From Hippasteria phrygiana (lineage: Eukaryota; Echinodermata; Asteroidea; Valvatida; Goniasteridae), in contig JAZGUH010000370.1 of assembly GCA_037893225.1 (NCBI GenBank), positions 1,550,001-1,614,000 on the forward strand: DNA of 64,000 nucleotides, in the 5' to 3' direction. Below are positions 45,501 to 48,732 of this stretch, one piece after another. Position numbers and translations under genes: made by a program. Position 1 is the first letter of the stretch. Each line of letters begins with the position of its first letter. The notes under the pieces were generated by a model. That model ran no database searches, was not told the origin of the DNA, and saw only the letters and a list, made by a program, of their open reading frames with translations.

Positions 45501-45917
45501 GTCACAAGTAACTGGATGAACAATGACAAAGGAATGCCTTTGTCAAAGCTCATTTGAATAGCTTGTGATTGGGATTAGGACTGGAGGGCTCGACTACATC
45601 CCTGCCAGTCATACCACGACTTTTTTCACTGCACAATCAATGCTCACAATAACAAGCGCATTCCTTCCGCTGTTCTGTCTCAGGGGTTCTTCGTCTTCGC
45701 CATGTTCTGTTATCGCCGTGAAGAGGTCCGGACCATCCTTGCGCCGTACCTGAGGCGCCTCTGCTGCGGACGTGACTGGCGCTCGCTGTTCCCGTCCATG
45801 CCTAAACAGAAGTCCTATGACCTACCCGTGGTGTCCGAATCTGTGCCCATTTCCCCGACAAGTGTCCGCACAACCAACTTTGACTTATCCATGTCGGAAA
45901 GCAACAGATTCCAGTAG
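12375..45917 (+). CDS. Adhesion GPCR with CUB, EGF and HYR ectodomain (25 coding exons)
   Basis: Exons: 12375-12477, 14036-14389, 18384-18485, 18795-19145, 19448-19555, 22851-23093, 25780-26022, 26613-26882, 28186-28428, 30714-30983, 31412-31645, 32368-32646, 33752-33985, 34334-34450, 35093-35223, 35899-36042, 36216-36612, 36711-36901, 38393-38569, 39310-39434, 40398-40497, 42425-42590, 43523-43619, 44714-44984, 45684-45917. They total 5,184 nt (1,727 residues plus stop) with no frame break. Order: signal peptide, CUB, EGF, CUB, EGF, eight HYR, HRM-like, GAIN, GPS, seven helices, tail. Known family biology: GAIN-mediated self-cleavage at the GPS leaves a tethered agonist (here TNFAILV) that activates the 7TM bundle. 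CUB, EGF and HYR are extracellular adhesion modules, so a cell-surface adhesion or recognition receptor is inferred; the ligand is unknown. Individual HYR exons could be alternatively spliced because all are phase 1-1. Confidence 0.88.
12791..12885 (+). pseudogene. Decayed EGF exon (first copy), donor lost
   Basis: The acceptor cttattcag and an EGF-like frame with six cysteines (CVFNSCANNGTC, FTCECPDNFGGTLC) are intact. The two later copies read GAAATAGGTAACG at the exon end, but this one reads GAAATAACG: four bases including the GT donor are missing. The residues between the third and fourth cysteines are also shortened. Skipping it keeps the frame, because exon 1 and the CUB exon are both phase 1. 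A sequencing error is the alternative. Confidence 0.7.
13172..14016. mobile_element. About 845-bp insertion absent from the duplicated intron
   Basis: The intron between EGF and CUB exists twice. Copy 2 (18,486-18,794) reads straight through CAGCCAGATGATTTTTAATG, while copy 1 is interrupted after GCCAGATGA and resumes at AAATGTTATTTACC. The insert ends with AATAAACTATT, suggesting a retroposon tail, and contains a hairpin at 13,817-13,864. No coding domain was recognised. Confidence 0.65.
13817..13864. repeat. Perfect 16-bp inverted repeat
   Basis: CAACGGCTGTTTGCTG at 13,817-13,832 and its exact complement at 13,849-13,864, separated by 16 bases, inside the insertion above. Confidence 0.9.
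14036..14389 (+). CDS. GPCR exon 2: CUB domain 1
   Basis: The acceptor is taccacag at 14035 and the donor GTAAGG at 14390; phase 1-1, 118 codons. CUB features are SPSYPSNYENN, the W-L-I-Q strand, SGYDLLEAGDG, and the closing GNAMWLRFTSD...GFSLLAQ. There is not a single cysteine, although CUB domains usually carry two or four. It is nearly identical to CUB 2, so it is a recent duplicate. Confidence 0.9.
14390..15749 (+). other. Intron after CUB 1: repeats only
   Basis: Contains two GTCACTCGCATTTC 14-mers (14,420 and 14,601), a G run near 15,020-15,032, an AAATAAAC-type microsatellite at 15,062-15,125, and a GC-rich patch with alternating GCGCGC near 15,500-15,640. No exon was recognised. Confidence 0.6.
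15750..16869 (-). mobile_element. TTAA-flanked non-autonomous element, 1,120 bp
   Basis: Terminal inverted repeats AGAGGAACTAAAACG and CGTTTTAGTTCCTCT are flanked by TTAA on both sides (15746-15749, 16870-16873), as in piggyBac-type insertion. The subterminal sequences also match for about 50 bp. No transposase frame was found. About 485 bp of it is shared with 8,131-8,624, and it carries a hairpin at 16,408-16,507. Confidence 0.82.
16408..16507. repeat. Hairpin: 23-24-bp arms, 53-base loop
   Basis: CTACAACTTCCTACAGTCCT with ACAC following (16,408-16,431) pairs with GTGTAGGACTGTAGGAAGTG at 16,485-16,507, with about one mismatch or bulge. Confidence 0.85.
16874..17477. mobile_element. Second TTAA-flanked MITE, 604 bp, abutting the first
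   Basis: It starts AGGGACACATTGC and ends GCAATGTGTCCCT, flanked by TTAA at 16870-16873 (shared with the neighbouring element) and 17478-17481. No coding capacity was recognised. Confidence 0.8.
17522..17737 (+). repeat. Cluster of GTCACTCGCATTTCA 15-mers
   Basis: Copies lie at about 17,522 (one or two changes), 17,540, 17,556 and 17,723; two more are at 14,420 and 14,601. Several directly precede or follow unrelated sequence, as boundaries of small inserts would. Confidence 0.7.
18384..18485 (+). CDS. GPCR exon 3: EGF-like domain (second copy, divergent)
   Basis: The acceptor is cttattcag at 18383 and the donor GTAACG at 18486; phase 1-1, 34 codons. It has six cysteines, but two residues lie between cysteines four and five (TCGEC) where EGF domains normally have one (TCEC in the other copies). 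Gly replaces Glu after the last cysteine. It is probably a relaxed copy, though still open. Confidence 0.7.
18795..19145 (+). CDS. GPCR exon 4: CUB domain 2
   Basis: Acceptor at 18794, donor GTAAGG at 19146, phase 1-1, 117 codons. It differs from CUB 1 at fewer than ten residues (for example SGFDYLEAGDG for SGYDLLEAGDG). It is also free of cysteine. Confidence 0.9.
19448..19555 (+). CDS. GPCR exon 5: EGF-like domain (third copy, canonical)
   Basis: The acceptor is at 19447 and the donor GTAACG at 19556; phase 1-1, 36 codons. Cysteine pattern CVFNSCANNGTC, then YTCECPDNFGGTLC: a complete six-cysteine EGF domain. No calcium-binding D-x-D/E start is evident. Confidence 0.9.
   Translation, partial: DVSSTVVRITELASLSVEVAIHASARIISVAPCVK
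19594..19775 (+). mobile_element. LINE (CR1/Jockey-like) 3' ORF fragment
   Basis: In-frame residues CSHIWAGAS, DRVQKRIVNLVGEELGSSLQ and HRRSVAILGLFYTD match the usual C-terminal end of non-LTR reverse transcriptase ORFs. The intron of EGF copy 3 diverges from copy 2 exactly here. A copy is at 40,757-40,905. Confidence 0.75.
19945..20057. repeat. GC-rich hairpin, arms about 31 bp
   Basis: TAGCCTTTAGTCATGCAAGG continuing CGCGCGTGGCTACT is complemented at 20,028-20,057, with one small interruption and a GC-rich loop of about 50 bases. It looks like a foldback or MITE remnant. Confidence 0.85.
20058..21989 (+). other. Intron between EGF and HYR 1; one possible TIR element
   Basis: No exon was recognised. 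Around 21,090-21,760, CTATTATCGCGGCA occurs twice near the left side and a reverse match (CCGCGATAATTATA) near the right, suggesting a pogo/mariner-like non-autonomous element. Its ends could not be fixed. Confidence 0.4.
21990..23105 (+). repeat. Segmental duplication copy A (HYR 1 and upstream intron)
   Basis: From ATCGAATCAGTCAGTATTTT through the HYR exon, the sequence recurs at 27,385-28,440 with small indels, including GTTCCCACTGGGAACAGCCT and the 50 bases before the acceptor. The exon and about 860 bp of intron were copied together. Confidence 0.92.
22851..23093 (+). CDS. GPCR exon 6: HYR domain 1
   Basis: The acceptor is cctttctag at 22850 and the donor GTATAG at 23094; phase 1-1, 81 codons. 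HYR hallmarks are DNEDPVLTCPPD, ATVTDNS, SPFGIGTTPVVFEAVDYSGN and CTFTITVEG. HYR is an Ig-like fold linked to adhesion. Confidence 0.93.
23370..24290 (+). repeat. CCATGG-rich minisatellite, 81-bp unit, about eight copies
   Basis: From about 23,580 an 81-bp unit, recognised by GACCACCATAGAAGTACCAT, repeats about eight times. 23,370-23,510 is a less regular CCATGG-rich lead-in. Because 81 is divisible by three, both strands stay open for more than 240 codons; these frames are artefacts. It lies in the HYR 1 to HYR 2 intron. Confidence 0.93.
24607..25584. mobile_element. Non-autonomous element filled with GTCGCACGGCAGT-type repeats
   Basis: The ends are inverted: CTGTTCTGACTTGAACGATT at the left and the complement of CGTTCTCACTTGAACGATTT at the right. 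TTA flanks both sides (24604-24606, 25585-25587). The interior is dozens of degenerate GTCGCACGGCAGT / TTGTACGG units in both directions. Confidence 0.75.
25780..26022 (+). CDS. GPCR exon 7: HYR domain 2
   Basis: The acceptor is ccaatcag at 25779 and the donor GTAAGT at 26023; phase 1-1, 81 codons. Motifs: DDEDPVIECPMD, NVTDNS, SQFPFGITVVVVNATDMSSN, CSFTVEVV. Confidence 0.92.
26282..26352 (-). mobile_element. tRNA-derived SINE head
   Basis: On the minus strand it reads a tRNA-like A box (GTGATTAAGTGGTTAGG) and B box (GGGTTCAAGTCC). The flank to about 26,190 resembles the tail of the copy at 27,208. It is not a tRNA gene: no intact cloverleaf was found. Confidence 0.65.
26613..26882 (+). CDS. 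GPCR exon 8: HYR domain 3 (divergent)
   Basis: The acceptor is ttatttacag at 26612 and the donor GTAAGT at 26883; phase 1-1, 90 codons. It begins DNEPPAITCPSN and ends CNMYVTVIG. The middle lacks the usual F-P-x-G-x-T run but keeps YIATDNAMN, so the fold is inferred. Confidence 0.85.
27208..27310 (+). mobile_element. tRNA-derived SINE
   Basis: GGTGGTCGAGTGGTTAAG (A box region) and GGTTCAAGTCCC (B box), followed by a body ending near TGGAAAGCTTCAGTCTGG. Related to the minus-strand copy at 26.28 kb. Confidence 0.65.
27385..28440 (+). repeat. Segmental duplication copy B (HYR 4 and upstream intron)
   Basis: Partner of 21,990-23,105; see there. It differs mainly by indels in the intron and by sequence after the middle of the HYR exon. 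Confidence 0.92.
28186..28428 (+). CDS. GPCR exon 9: HYR domain 4
   Basis: The acceptor is cctttctag at 28185 and the donor GTATAG at 28429; phase 1-1, 81 codons. The first two thirds are nearly identical to HYR 1. The last third differs (SPLPIGVTTVEFNATDESGN, then CTFRITVEG), which may reflect conversion or selection. Confidence 0.93.
28429..29776 (+). other. Intron with one MITE-like copy
   Basis: A diverged copy of the 11,528 element spans about 29,247-29,482 (GGGCCAATTTCAGAGC at the left). The rest is AT-rich intron without recognised exons. Confidence 0.6.
29777..30036 (+). repeat. 16-bp tandem repeat, about 16 copies
   Basis: The unit GGGATGTCTTGCATCT repeats almost without variation (one TTTCAT variant near 29,818). 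It is followed by a T-rich stretch to 30,240. The open frames over it are artefacts. Confidence 0.96.
30246..30570 (+). pseudogene. Broken HYR exon
   Basis: After a possible acceptor (ctttgtcag), a HYR start reads ITGCPSDINRLVDINVGPVP and then hits TAA at 30,356-30,358. The rest (SWPPPVISDNS, CQATGFNCNPAGNGIFAVGV, CSFNVT) lies in another frame and ends in a stop where other HYR exons have a donor. It resembles a fusion of two HYR exons, now dead. Skipping it keeps the frame. Confidence 0.8.
30714..30983 (+). CDS. GPCR exon 10: HYR domain (6th in genomic order)
   Basis: The acceptor is caatcctag at 30713 and the donor GTTGGT (non-optimal) at 30984; phase 1-1, 90 codons. Motifs: DTEPPQISGCPDDIIIPV, HNWSPPVITDNSGS, SGIFAVGVTMVTYSATDNSG, CAFTVTVTG. 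It has two extra cysteines (FGCQATALEC), which may form an additional disulfide. Confidence 0.92.
31029..31076 (+). CDS. 48-nt HYR fragment with splice sites (uncertain mini-exon)
   Basis: The acceptor-like tttatttacag ends at 31028 and GTTGGT follows at 31077. The 48 bases encode DNSGNRNRCSFTVNAT plus a split Gly, i.e. the last strand of a HYR domain, in phase 1-1. It was left out of the model; inclusion would add 16 residues without a frameshift. Confidence 0.35.
31140..31330 (+). mobile_element. SINE body fragment
   Basis: GAGCAAGACACTTTGTCACA and CACCCAGGAGTAAATGGGTA match the body of tRNA-derived SINEs like the one at 47.66-47.94 kb (GGGAAAGACACTTAAC, CACCCAGGAGTATAAATGGG). The tRNA head is missing. 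Confidence 0.6.
31412..31645 (+). CDS. GPCR exon 11: HYR domain (7th), divergent type
   Basis: The acceptor is aaaccttta-g at 31411 and the donor GTGAGT at 31646; phase 1-1, 78 codons. VVDLVCPPIV, NWTKPVLTGWDGPTN, LFPIGRHQVSYRQ and CSFSVDVV keep the HYR skeleton, but the TDN-G and sGN elements are lost. Confidence 0.87.
31985..32170 (+). mobile_element. tRNA-derived SINE
   Basis: Head GGTAGCTTCGTTGGTAGAGC (A box) and GGTTCGAGTCCC (B box), followed by body with the CAGTCTCCCTTGCGATTT block. Same family as the copies at 34-39 kb. Confidence 0.7.
32368..32646 (+). CDS. GPCR exon 12: HYR domain (8th)
   Basis: The acceptor is gttttcag at 32367 and the donor GTATAC at 32647; phase 1-1, 93 codons. 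Nearly identical to exon 10; it starts VVDVEPPQISGCPDNT and has one extra codon (SAINVNF for STNVNF). Confidence 0.92.
32976..33716 (+). repeat. 24-bp minisatellite built of tetramers, about 31 copies
   Basis: The main unit is six tetramers in order: CCAT, CCAA, CCAA, GCAA, CCCA, CCCA, with local losses and gains of tetramers. The + strand has almost no T or G. It lies in the intron between HYR 8 and HYR 9. Open frames on both strands are repeat artefacts. Confidence 0.96.
33752..33985 (+). CDS. GPCR exon 13: HYR domain (9th), divergent type
   Basis: The acceptor is tcttttcag at 33751 and the donor GTGAGC at 33986; phase 1-1, 78 codons. Duplicate of exon 11 (VVDLVCPANI, WPKPVLTGWDGPTN, FEIGRHQVNYLQ, CSFLLEVV). 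Confidence 0.88.
34334..34450 (+). CDS. GPCR exon 14: HRM-like domain, first half
   Basis: The acceptor is catcttcag at 34333 and the donor GTACGA at 34451; phase 1-1, 39 codons. GLCASNYTQDPL, then NWPDTVRGSTAKSVERC, fits the W-P-x-T-x2-G-x4-S-x2-C signature of the hormone-receptor motif found next to GAIN domains. Confidence 0.8.
34540..35045 (+). mobile_element. Two head-to-tail tRNA-derived SINE copies
   Basis: tRNA-like heads at 34,665-34,735 (GATAGCTCAGTTGGTAGAG; GGTTCAAATCCC) and 34,970-35,038 (degraded). Each is preceded by the shared block GTGATCCCTGGCTATACGGC ... GGGAGACCGCCAACAT. The block between the heads is SINE body plus leader, so the copies are tandem. Confidence 0.75.
35093..35223 (+). 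CDS. GPCR exon 15: HRM-like second half, start of GAIN
   Basis: The acceptor is tttccacag at 35092 (phase 1). The donor GTAAGA at 35224 (phase 0) is chosen because the next exon is phase 0. AGEPLAVRNC, FQWES and SC complete the HRM cysteines. Six consecutive Asp codons (GAT repeat) follow. Confidence 0.78.
35360..35745 (+). repeat. 22-bp minisatellite inside a dispersed repeat
   Basis: About twelve units like CAGAACTACGCGCACATGCT fill 35,418-35,705. The borders (GCTGGTGGCAGGAGAC; ACCGGTATGTCAGCTGCCAC) match 11,126-11,170 in part, so a short element expanded internally. Confidence 0.8.
35899..36042 (+). CDS. GPCR exon 16: GAIN domain, helical part
   Basis: The acceptor is tttgacag at 35898 and the donor GTAGGT at 36043; phase 0-0, 48 codons. 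The helix-forming NAAEVAEFLANETSK and AISTILGNIVDAG are typical of GAIN subdomain A. Confidence 0.88.
36105..36190 (-). mobile_element. tRNA-like SINE fragment, reverse
   Basis: Minus strand shows GGGTTCAAATCCC (B box) with TGGAGTACCGATACTATC upstream. It is a remnant of the same class of SINE heads. Confidence 0.6.
36216..36612 (+). CDS. GPCR exon 17: GAIN domain, core
   Basis: The acceptor is tcttgaag at 36215 (phase 0) and the donor GTAAGT at 36613 (phase 1); 397 nt. VTELVLETVNNVINS is followed by SIHVEAVSLDPEEASGGLSF and IPKNVVASIRLPANIVQLL, the usual GAIN A-to-B transition. Confidence 0.9.
36711..36901 (+). CDS. GPCR exon 18: GAIN subdomain B strands
   Basis: The acceptor is caccacatag at 36710 (phase 1) and the donor GTGAGA at 36902 (phase 0). 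RASFIVYADDTLF, VAGSVVSLTVED and EPVVIEFK are classic GAIN strand sequences. Confidence 0.92.
36902..38392 (+). mobile_element. Intron packed with SINE-like sequences
   Basis: 37,400-37,790 holds two minus-strand tRNA-like heads (complements of GAATCGAACCCGGG and GGCTCGAACCCACA) and a body with GGAAAGCCGTAGGACCCGG. 37,845-37,990 and 38,195-38,300 are + strand copies of the 34-kb SINE (GGTTCAAATCC; GATAGCTCAGTTGGTAGAGC, GGTTCGAATCCC). A T run lies at 37,161-37,181. Confidence 0.7.
38393..38569 (+). CDS. GPCR exon 19: GPS motif
   Basis: The acceptor is ctcctgcag at 38392 and the donor GTACGT at 38570; phase 0-0, 59 codons. It has all four GPS cysteines and both tryptophans: CVFWDF, GDWSMVGC, CNCSHATNFAILV. 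The cleavage triad reads H-A-T where most active sites have H-L-T or H-L-S. TNFAILV would be the tethered agonist. Confidence 0.95.
39005..39235 (+). mobile_element. tRNA-derived SINE, best-preserved copy
   Basis: Leader GGGAGACCGCCAACATAGGG, then GATAGCTCAGTTGGTAGAGC (A box) and GGTTCAAATCCCGCTCCTGC (B box). The anticodon stem-loop is not a proper 7-nt loop with T33, so this is not a functional tRNA gene. Confidence 0.75.
39310..39434 (+). CDS. GPCR exon 20: stalk and TM1
   Basis: The acceptor is tttttttag at 39309 (phase 0) and the donor GTAAGA at 39435 (phase 2). After GIPPELRKAL comes the helix DIISLVGCVLSILLLTITLI with IYLAFK, matching adhesion-GPCR TM1. Confidence 0.93.
39905..40242 (+). 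mobile_element. MITE with TGTGATGCGATCAAGC ends
   Basis: About 338 bp. The left end TGTGATGCGATCAAGCAAAA is mirrored at the right by GATATTGCTTGATCGCA. A reverse-oriented copy lies at 44,050-44,388. No coding capacity. Confidence 0.82.
40398..40497 (+). CDS. GPCR exon 21: TM2 (short exon)
   Basis: The acceptor is aaaacgcag at 40397 (phase 2) and the donor GTGGGT at 40498 (phase 0); 100 nt. It joins exon 20 as FK|KLRNGKSRQIFIHFC and continues FSLLLLYVVFVAGVDNAK, the family TM2 pattern. Both phases fit exactly, which supports the call although the frame is short. Confidence 0.9.
40498..42424 (+). other. Intron: possible TM2 exon relic and LINE fragment
   Basis: At about 40,540-40,585, AATATCTCGTCGGATTTCCA...TTTCGTCTTCTAC resembles the TM2 exon in degraded form. 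40,757-40,905 is a LINE ORF fragment like 19,594-19,775 (DRVQKRIVNLVGEELGSS). The rest shows nothing recognisable. Confidence 0.55.
42425..42590 (+). CDS. GPCR exon 22: TM3 and start of TM4
   Basis: The acceptor is cgtattacag at 42424 (phase 0) and the donor GTGAGT at 42591 (phase 1). GGCVFVAALLHYLTLSTMMW supplies the TM3 cysteine of the conserved extracellular disulfide. MAVEARNMYVS is the cytoplasmic end of TM3. SWYMVKACLFAW begins TM4. Confidence 0.94.
42668..42992 (+). mobile_element. CR1/Jockey-like LINE 3' end
   Basis: Conserved end motifs in shifted frames: HVRRSVA, FYRYYHGRCSSGL, then FPRAATLWNSLPVTC and a terminal NVNRYLLSP stop. Frameshifts show it is dead. Confidence 0.8.
43074..43435 (-). 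mobile_element. Second copy of the 4,866 MITE
   Basis: Opposite orientation to 4,866-5,219, sharing GGCTTGGCCAGGCTTTTCAA and TTAGGCAGTGCTCCC. The 43,435 end is intact with TAA next to it; the other end has lost the terminal 10-15 bases. Confidence 0.82.
43523..43619 (+). CDS. GPCR exon 23: TM4 and extracellular loop 2
   Basis: The acceptor is gattttgcag at 43522 (phase 1). The donor GTGAGT at 43620 (phase 2) overlaps an in-frame TAG that is avoided by splicing. GSPVLVLIITLAAATDHY completes TM4; VIVVDHNTGIDLSY leads into the loop. Confidence 0.9.
44050..44388 (-). mobile_element. MITE, reverse copy of 39,905-40,242
   Basis: It starts TGTGATGCGATCAAGCACAA and ends with the complement TTGCTTGATCGCATCACA. 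The flanks ATATA and TATA suggest a TA-type target. Confidence 0.82.
44714..44984 (+). CDS. GPCR exon 24: TM5, TM6 and start of TM7
   Basis: The acceptor is attctcctag at 44713 (phase 2) and the donor GTGAGT at 44985 (phase 0). YCFLRPDLV gives the loop-2 cysteine. YLGLLLPIGLILIHNIITFI is TM5, the basic loop follows (SRSQQISKRLQNA), then GISALIGLTWCFGFLAI is TM6 and FQLIFCLANSFQ starts TM7. Confidence 0.95.
44985..45683 (+). other. Last intron, 12-bp repeat and C-rich run
   Basis: A C/T-rich run lies at 45,340-45,380. At 45,420-45,510, units of CAAGTCCTTTCG / CAAGTCCTTTCA repeat about seven times, followed by a stretch similar to 8,650-8,800. Confidence 0.65.
45684..45917 (+). CDS. GPCR exon 25: TM7 end and cytoplasmic tail
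   Basis: The acceptor is ctgtctcag at 45683, phase 0. GFFVFAMFCYRREEVR finishes TM7 in the family manner. The tail of about 60 residues contains CC (possible palmitoylation) and a Ser/Thr-rich end (SMSESNRFQ), then TAG at 45915-45917. No canonical AATAAA was seen in the next 1.4 kb. Confidence 0.93.
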   Translation, partial: GFFVFAMFCYRREEVRTILAPYLRRLCCGRDWRSLFPSMPKQKSYDLPVVSESVPISPTSVRTTNFDLSMSESNRFQ

Positions 45918-47342
45918 GATTTCATTTTTTCTTAGTCTGAAACAATGTTGGGCTCGTAGTTTAACCATCTCTGTTAGTAGCCCTTTTTACCTCGAGTGGT
46001 TTTAAGCCTCGTATTAGACTTCCCAAACAAAATGATCATGAAAAATCGCTTGATGAAATCTAAATTGTTGTTTGTCACCAAGGGAATTTCTGGCTGAAGA
46101 ACGAGGGGCAGTCGTTAAACACATTGAAGGCATCAAAGATCGATGCACAACCTTCTTGTACAATGCTAAGCCGCCATCTTAGATGCTATAATGTCTTTGC
46201 TGCCATTGGATAGGTATAAGTAAAAAAATTGTGGTTATATTGTTAAATGTGGATGGTTTTTGTCCGTTTTATTCTTTTATTCTTGTAATCAAACAGAATT
46301 TCCTGTTCTTTTTTGCTTTGCCCATTTTTACAAAAATGCCTTTATCAGTCGGAATAGTTTTACTTTGTTTTCTTTTTTTGGTCCCGGTTTCTGTTGCGTA
46401 CACAAAGCTTGTTGTTCAAGTTTGCCTGTCATATTTGTTTGTTGTGTTTGTGTGTTTTCGTTCGTTCGTTCGTTCGTTAGTTCGTTCGTTTGTTCGTTCG
46501 TTCGTATGGCCGTTCGTCTGTCGGGCCGGTTGTCTGTTGGGCCGTTGGTCCGTTTCTCTGTTGGGCCGTTTGTTCATTGTCCGTTGGTCCGTTGGTCCGT
46601 TTGTCTATTTGTCCGTTTGGCCGTTCGTCCGTATTTGTTTGTTCGTCCATATTTGTTTGTTCGTCCATTTATTCGTTTGTTCAGTTGTTTGTTTTTTAGG
46701 GAAGTGCCTTGCCTTATCCATTATATATTTTCTGTAGCAGAAGCCCTGCCTGGCATCTACAAGTTAACCTTGTAAGGTGTATAATTTTATTTCCCTTGTG
46801 ATTTCAAAAACAAAGTATCTTTCATTAGAAATTGTTTCTAAAAACCATCTTAAATTTGATTATTATTTTCGTATCGGAGAACAAAACAGTAATTTGAAAT
46901 CTTTAACGGTTCATTTCTTCAGATGTAAATACTTGCCTAAGAATATTTCAATTTGTGTTTATTCAGATCGAGATAAAAGGATGTATAAGCAAGAATATTT
47001 TCAGTGGAGAAGCAGGGTATTTGACAGAATACATTTTGAGTAGACAGTGAAGTAGTGTAGTATAATGTAGTATAATGTTTCAAAAAGGGCCCAAATACTT
47101 GTTTAATGCAAAAAAGGAAAAAAAATTTCTGTAAATAAGAAAATTGAAAGCAGCTGTAACATTTAAGGTCAAGTGAAAAGGGTGGATTGTCTTTCAATTA
47201 TTTTTTTCTTTTAAGAAATTAGACGATCAGTTGAAATATACTGTAGCTAAATAAGTGTTGCACTGAATTCGTTAAAGCATGTGTTTAAAGCTCTTCGTTA
47301 TTGGCTTGTAAATATTTTGGTTAAAAAAGGTGATGAGTTGTA
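45918..47342 (+). other. 3' flank of the GPCR gene, low-complexity stretch
   Basis: 46,455-46,690 is a TTCG and GTCCGTTGGTCCGTTT low-complexity tract. The open frames over it (up to 170 codons) are Val/Phe/Arg-rich artefacts. Nothing else was recognised. Confidence 0.55.
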
Positions 47343-48062
47343 CAGGGTGGTTAAAAAAACAACCCAAGTTTAAGGTGATTGTTCACCCATAACCACCTGC
47401 AATTCCAGAGAATTTGTGTTTACCTAGTGTTGATGAGTAGGGTGTTTAGAAATAATCCTGAAAAAAAATGCTAGGTCTAGCTTAATTGGATCTCAGGATA
47501 TGGCCCATTACAGATGGCATGTACAAAACTGGCTTGCACGCGGGAGCTTCAATCTTACCTTTATTTCTGTCTTCAACATGCTTCATTTACAATGAAGCTC
47601 CCGTGGACAGGCCAGTTTTGTACATGCCATCTGTAATATGCCATGGCCTGTAGAATGCCACGGCCTATAGTGGTTACGGTGTTCGACTCATGTACGATGG
47701 GACGTGGGTTCGAACCCTGCCAAGAACTTGGTGTTTGTGCTCTTGGGAAAGACACTTAACTACAATTTCCTCTCCCCACCCAGGAGTATAAATGGGGTCG
47801 AGAGGGTCGAGGCCAATTGAGCGCTGATATCGGCTGCCGCGTGGTCCAGGGCCTGATGAACGGGGTAATAATTGTAAAGCGCTTTGAGATGGTTGATACG
47901 ATGGAAAGCGCTTTATAAGCATAACAATTATTATTTATATTTTGAGATCCAATTAAGCTGGACCTAGCATTTTTTCAGGATTATTTCTGAACACCCCTAC
48001 TCATTAACACTAGGTAAACACGAATTCTCTGGGTTAACTTTTTTTAAACGCCCTCTGTTATT
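47343..48062. mobile_element. Nested inverted-repeat element with SINE inside
   Basis: The outer arms 47,343-47,512 and 47,935-48,062 are reverse complements, sharing TTGTGTTTACCTAGTGTTGA and TTAATTGGATCTCA. Inside, 47,509-47,646 is a second inverted repeat (GATGGCATGTACAAAACTGG) and 47,660-47,940 is a SINE. The right outer arm is also the outer part of the large element's left arm. Confidence 0.75.
47660..47940 (+). mobile_element. tRNA-derived SINE, complete-looking
   Basis: Head with GGTTCGAACCC (B box), body GGGAAAGACACTTAAC and CACCCAGGAGTATAAATGGG, tail AAAGCGCTTTGAGAT ... AAAGCGCTTTATAA, ending in an ATTATT-rich tail. Sits inside the nested element. Confidence 0.78.
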
Positions 48063-48607
48063 TTCTGCATTTTACACTGGATAATGTTCTCAAGTATGGA
48101 TTTTTTTTCGGGGGGGGGGGGGGGGGTGGTGGGGGGAATAAACCGACTTATCCAGGATCATTTTAAGAAGGTGGGGTCTAGAGATTTGACAACAGTCTGC
48201 TCCAGATTAATTGAAAATTGGAAATATGAAACCTTATGAATTATTCACGTTTTTACAAAAACAAATTAAAGACCTGTTATACTCAGAAATATTCATTTAT
48301 ACCAGCCTGACTTTAGACGAAAGCTTTTATTAAATTTTGACAGCGTTTTAAGCAATGCTTAATTTTCGATACTCGGACAACTGTATGTAAAGCTTGTAAT
48401 AAAGTGACTAAAATAACAATTCGTATTCGTCGTCTGTGATCGTCATTTTTACTTCTCATTTGAAGGAACAGCCGTCCTCCCCCCATGACCCAACACCGAG
48501 ACACGCCTATTTTTTAGCCCCCAATATGCCATTTTCGAAATTTTCAGAGACATGTAGGAGTGCATGTACTGAATTGGAGTCTCATCAAAGCATATCTGGA
48601 AATAAAA
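47983..48607 (+). mobile_element. Left inverted arm of the satellite-bearing element
   Basis: Complementary to 63,232-63,902 over about 620 bases, with small indels and a G run (48,110-48,128). Shared blocks include TTTTCTGCATTTTACACTGG, GGAGCAGACTGTTGTCAAAT in reverse, and TTGAAGGAACAGCC. The inner edge (AAAGCATATCTGGAAATAAA) is a minus-oriented satellite monomer end. Confidence 0.9.
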
Positions 48608-48732
48608 TATGGGCACCGGTTGGGTAGTAAAAAAAAGAAGTATAAAACGGGCACCCGTGATGTACAAGCGGGCACCGGTTGAGTAGTGGGAAAAAAGCAA
48701 GAACTATAAAACGGGAACCCGTGGAGTACAAT
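48608..48732 (+). repeat. Unique spacer: two 60-bp units with TATAAAA
   Basis: Two imperfect units start GGGCACCGGTTG and contain CTATAAAACGGG or GTATAAAACGGG followed by ACCCGTG, giving the small dyad ACGGG-CA-CCCGT. Found only at the left array edge. Confidence 0.75.

Noticed and set aside
46231..46775. Frames of 168-171 codons after the GPCR gene
   Set aside because: TTCG/GTCCGTT low-complexity sequence gives Val-Arg-Phe strings; no start context or homology.
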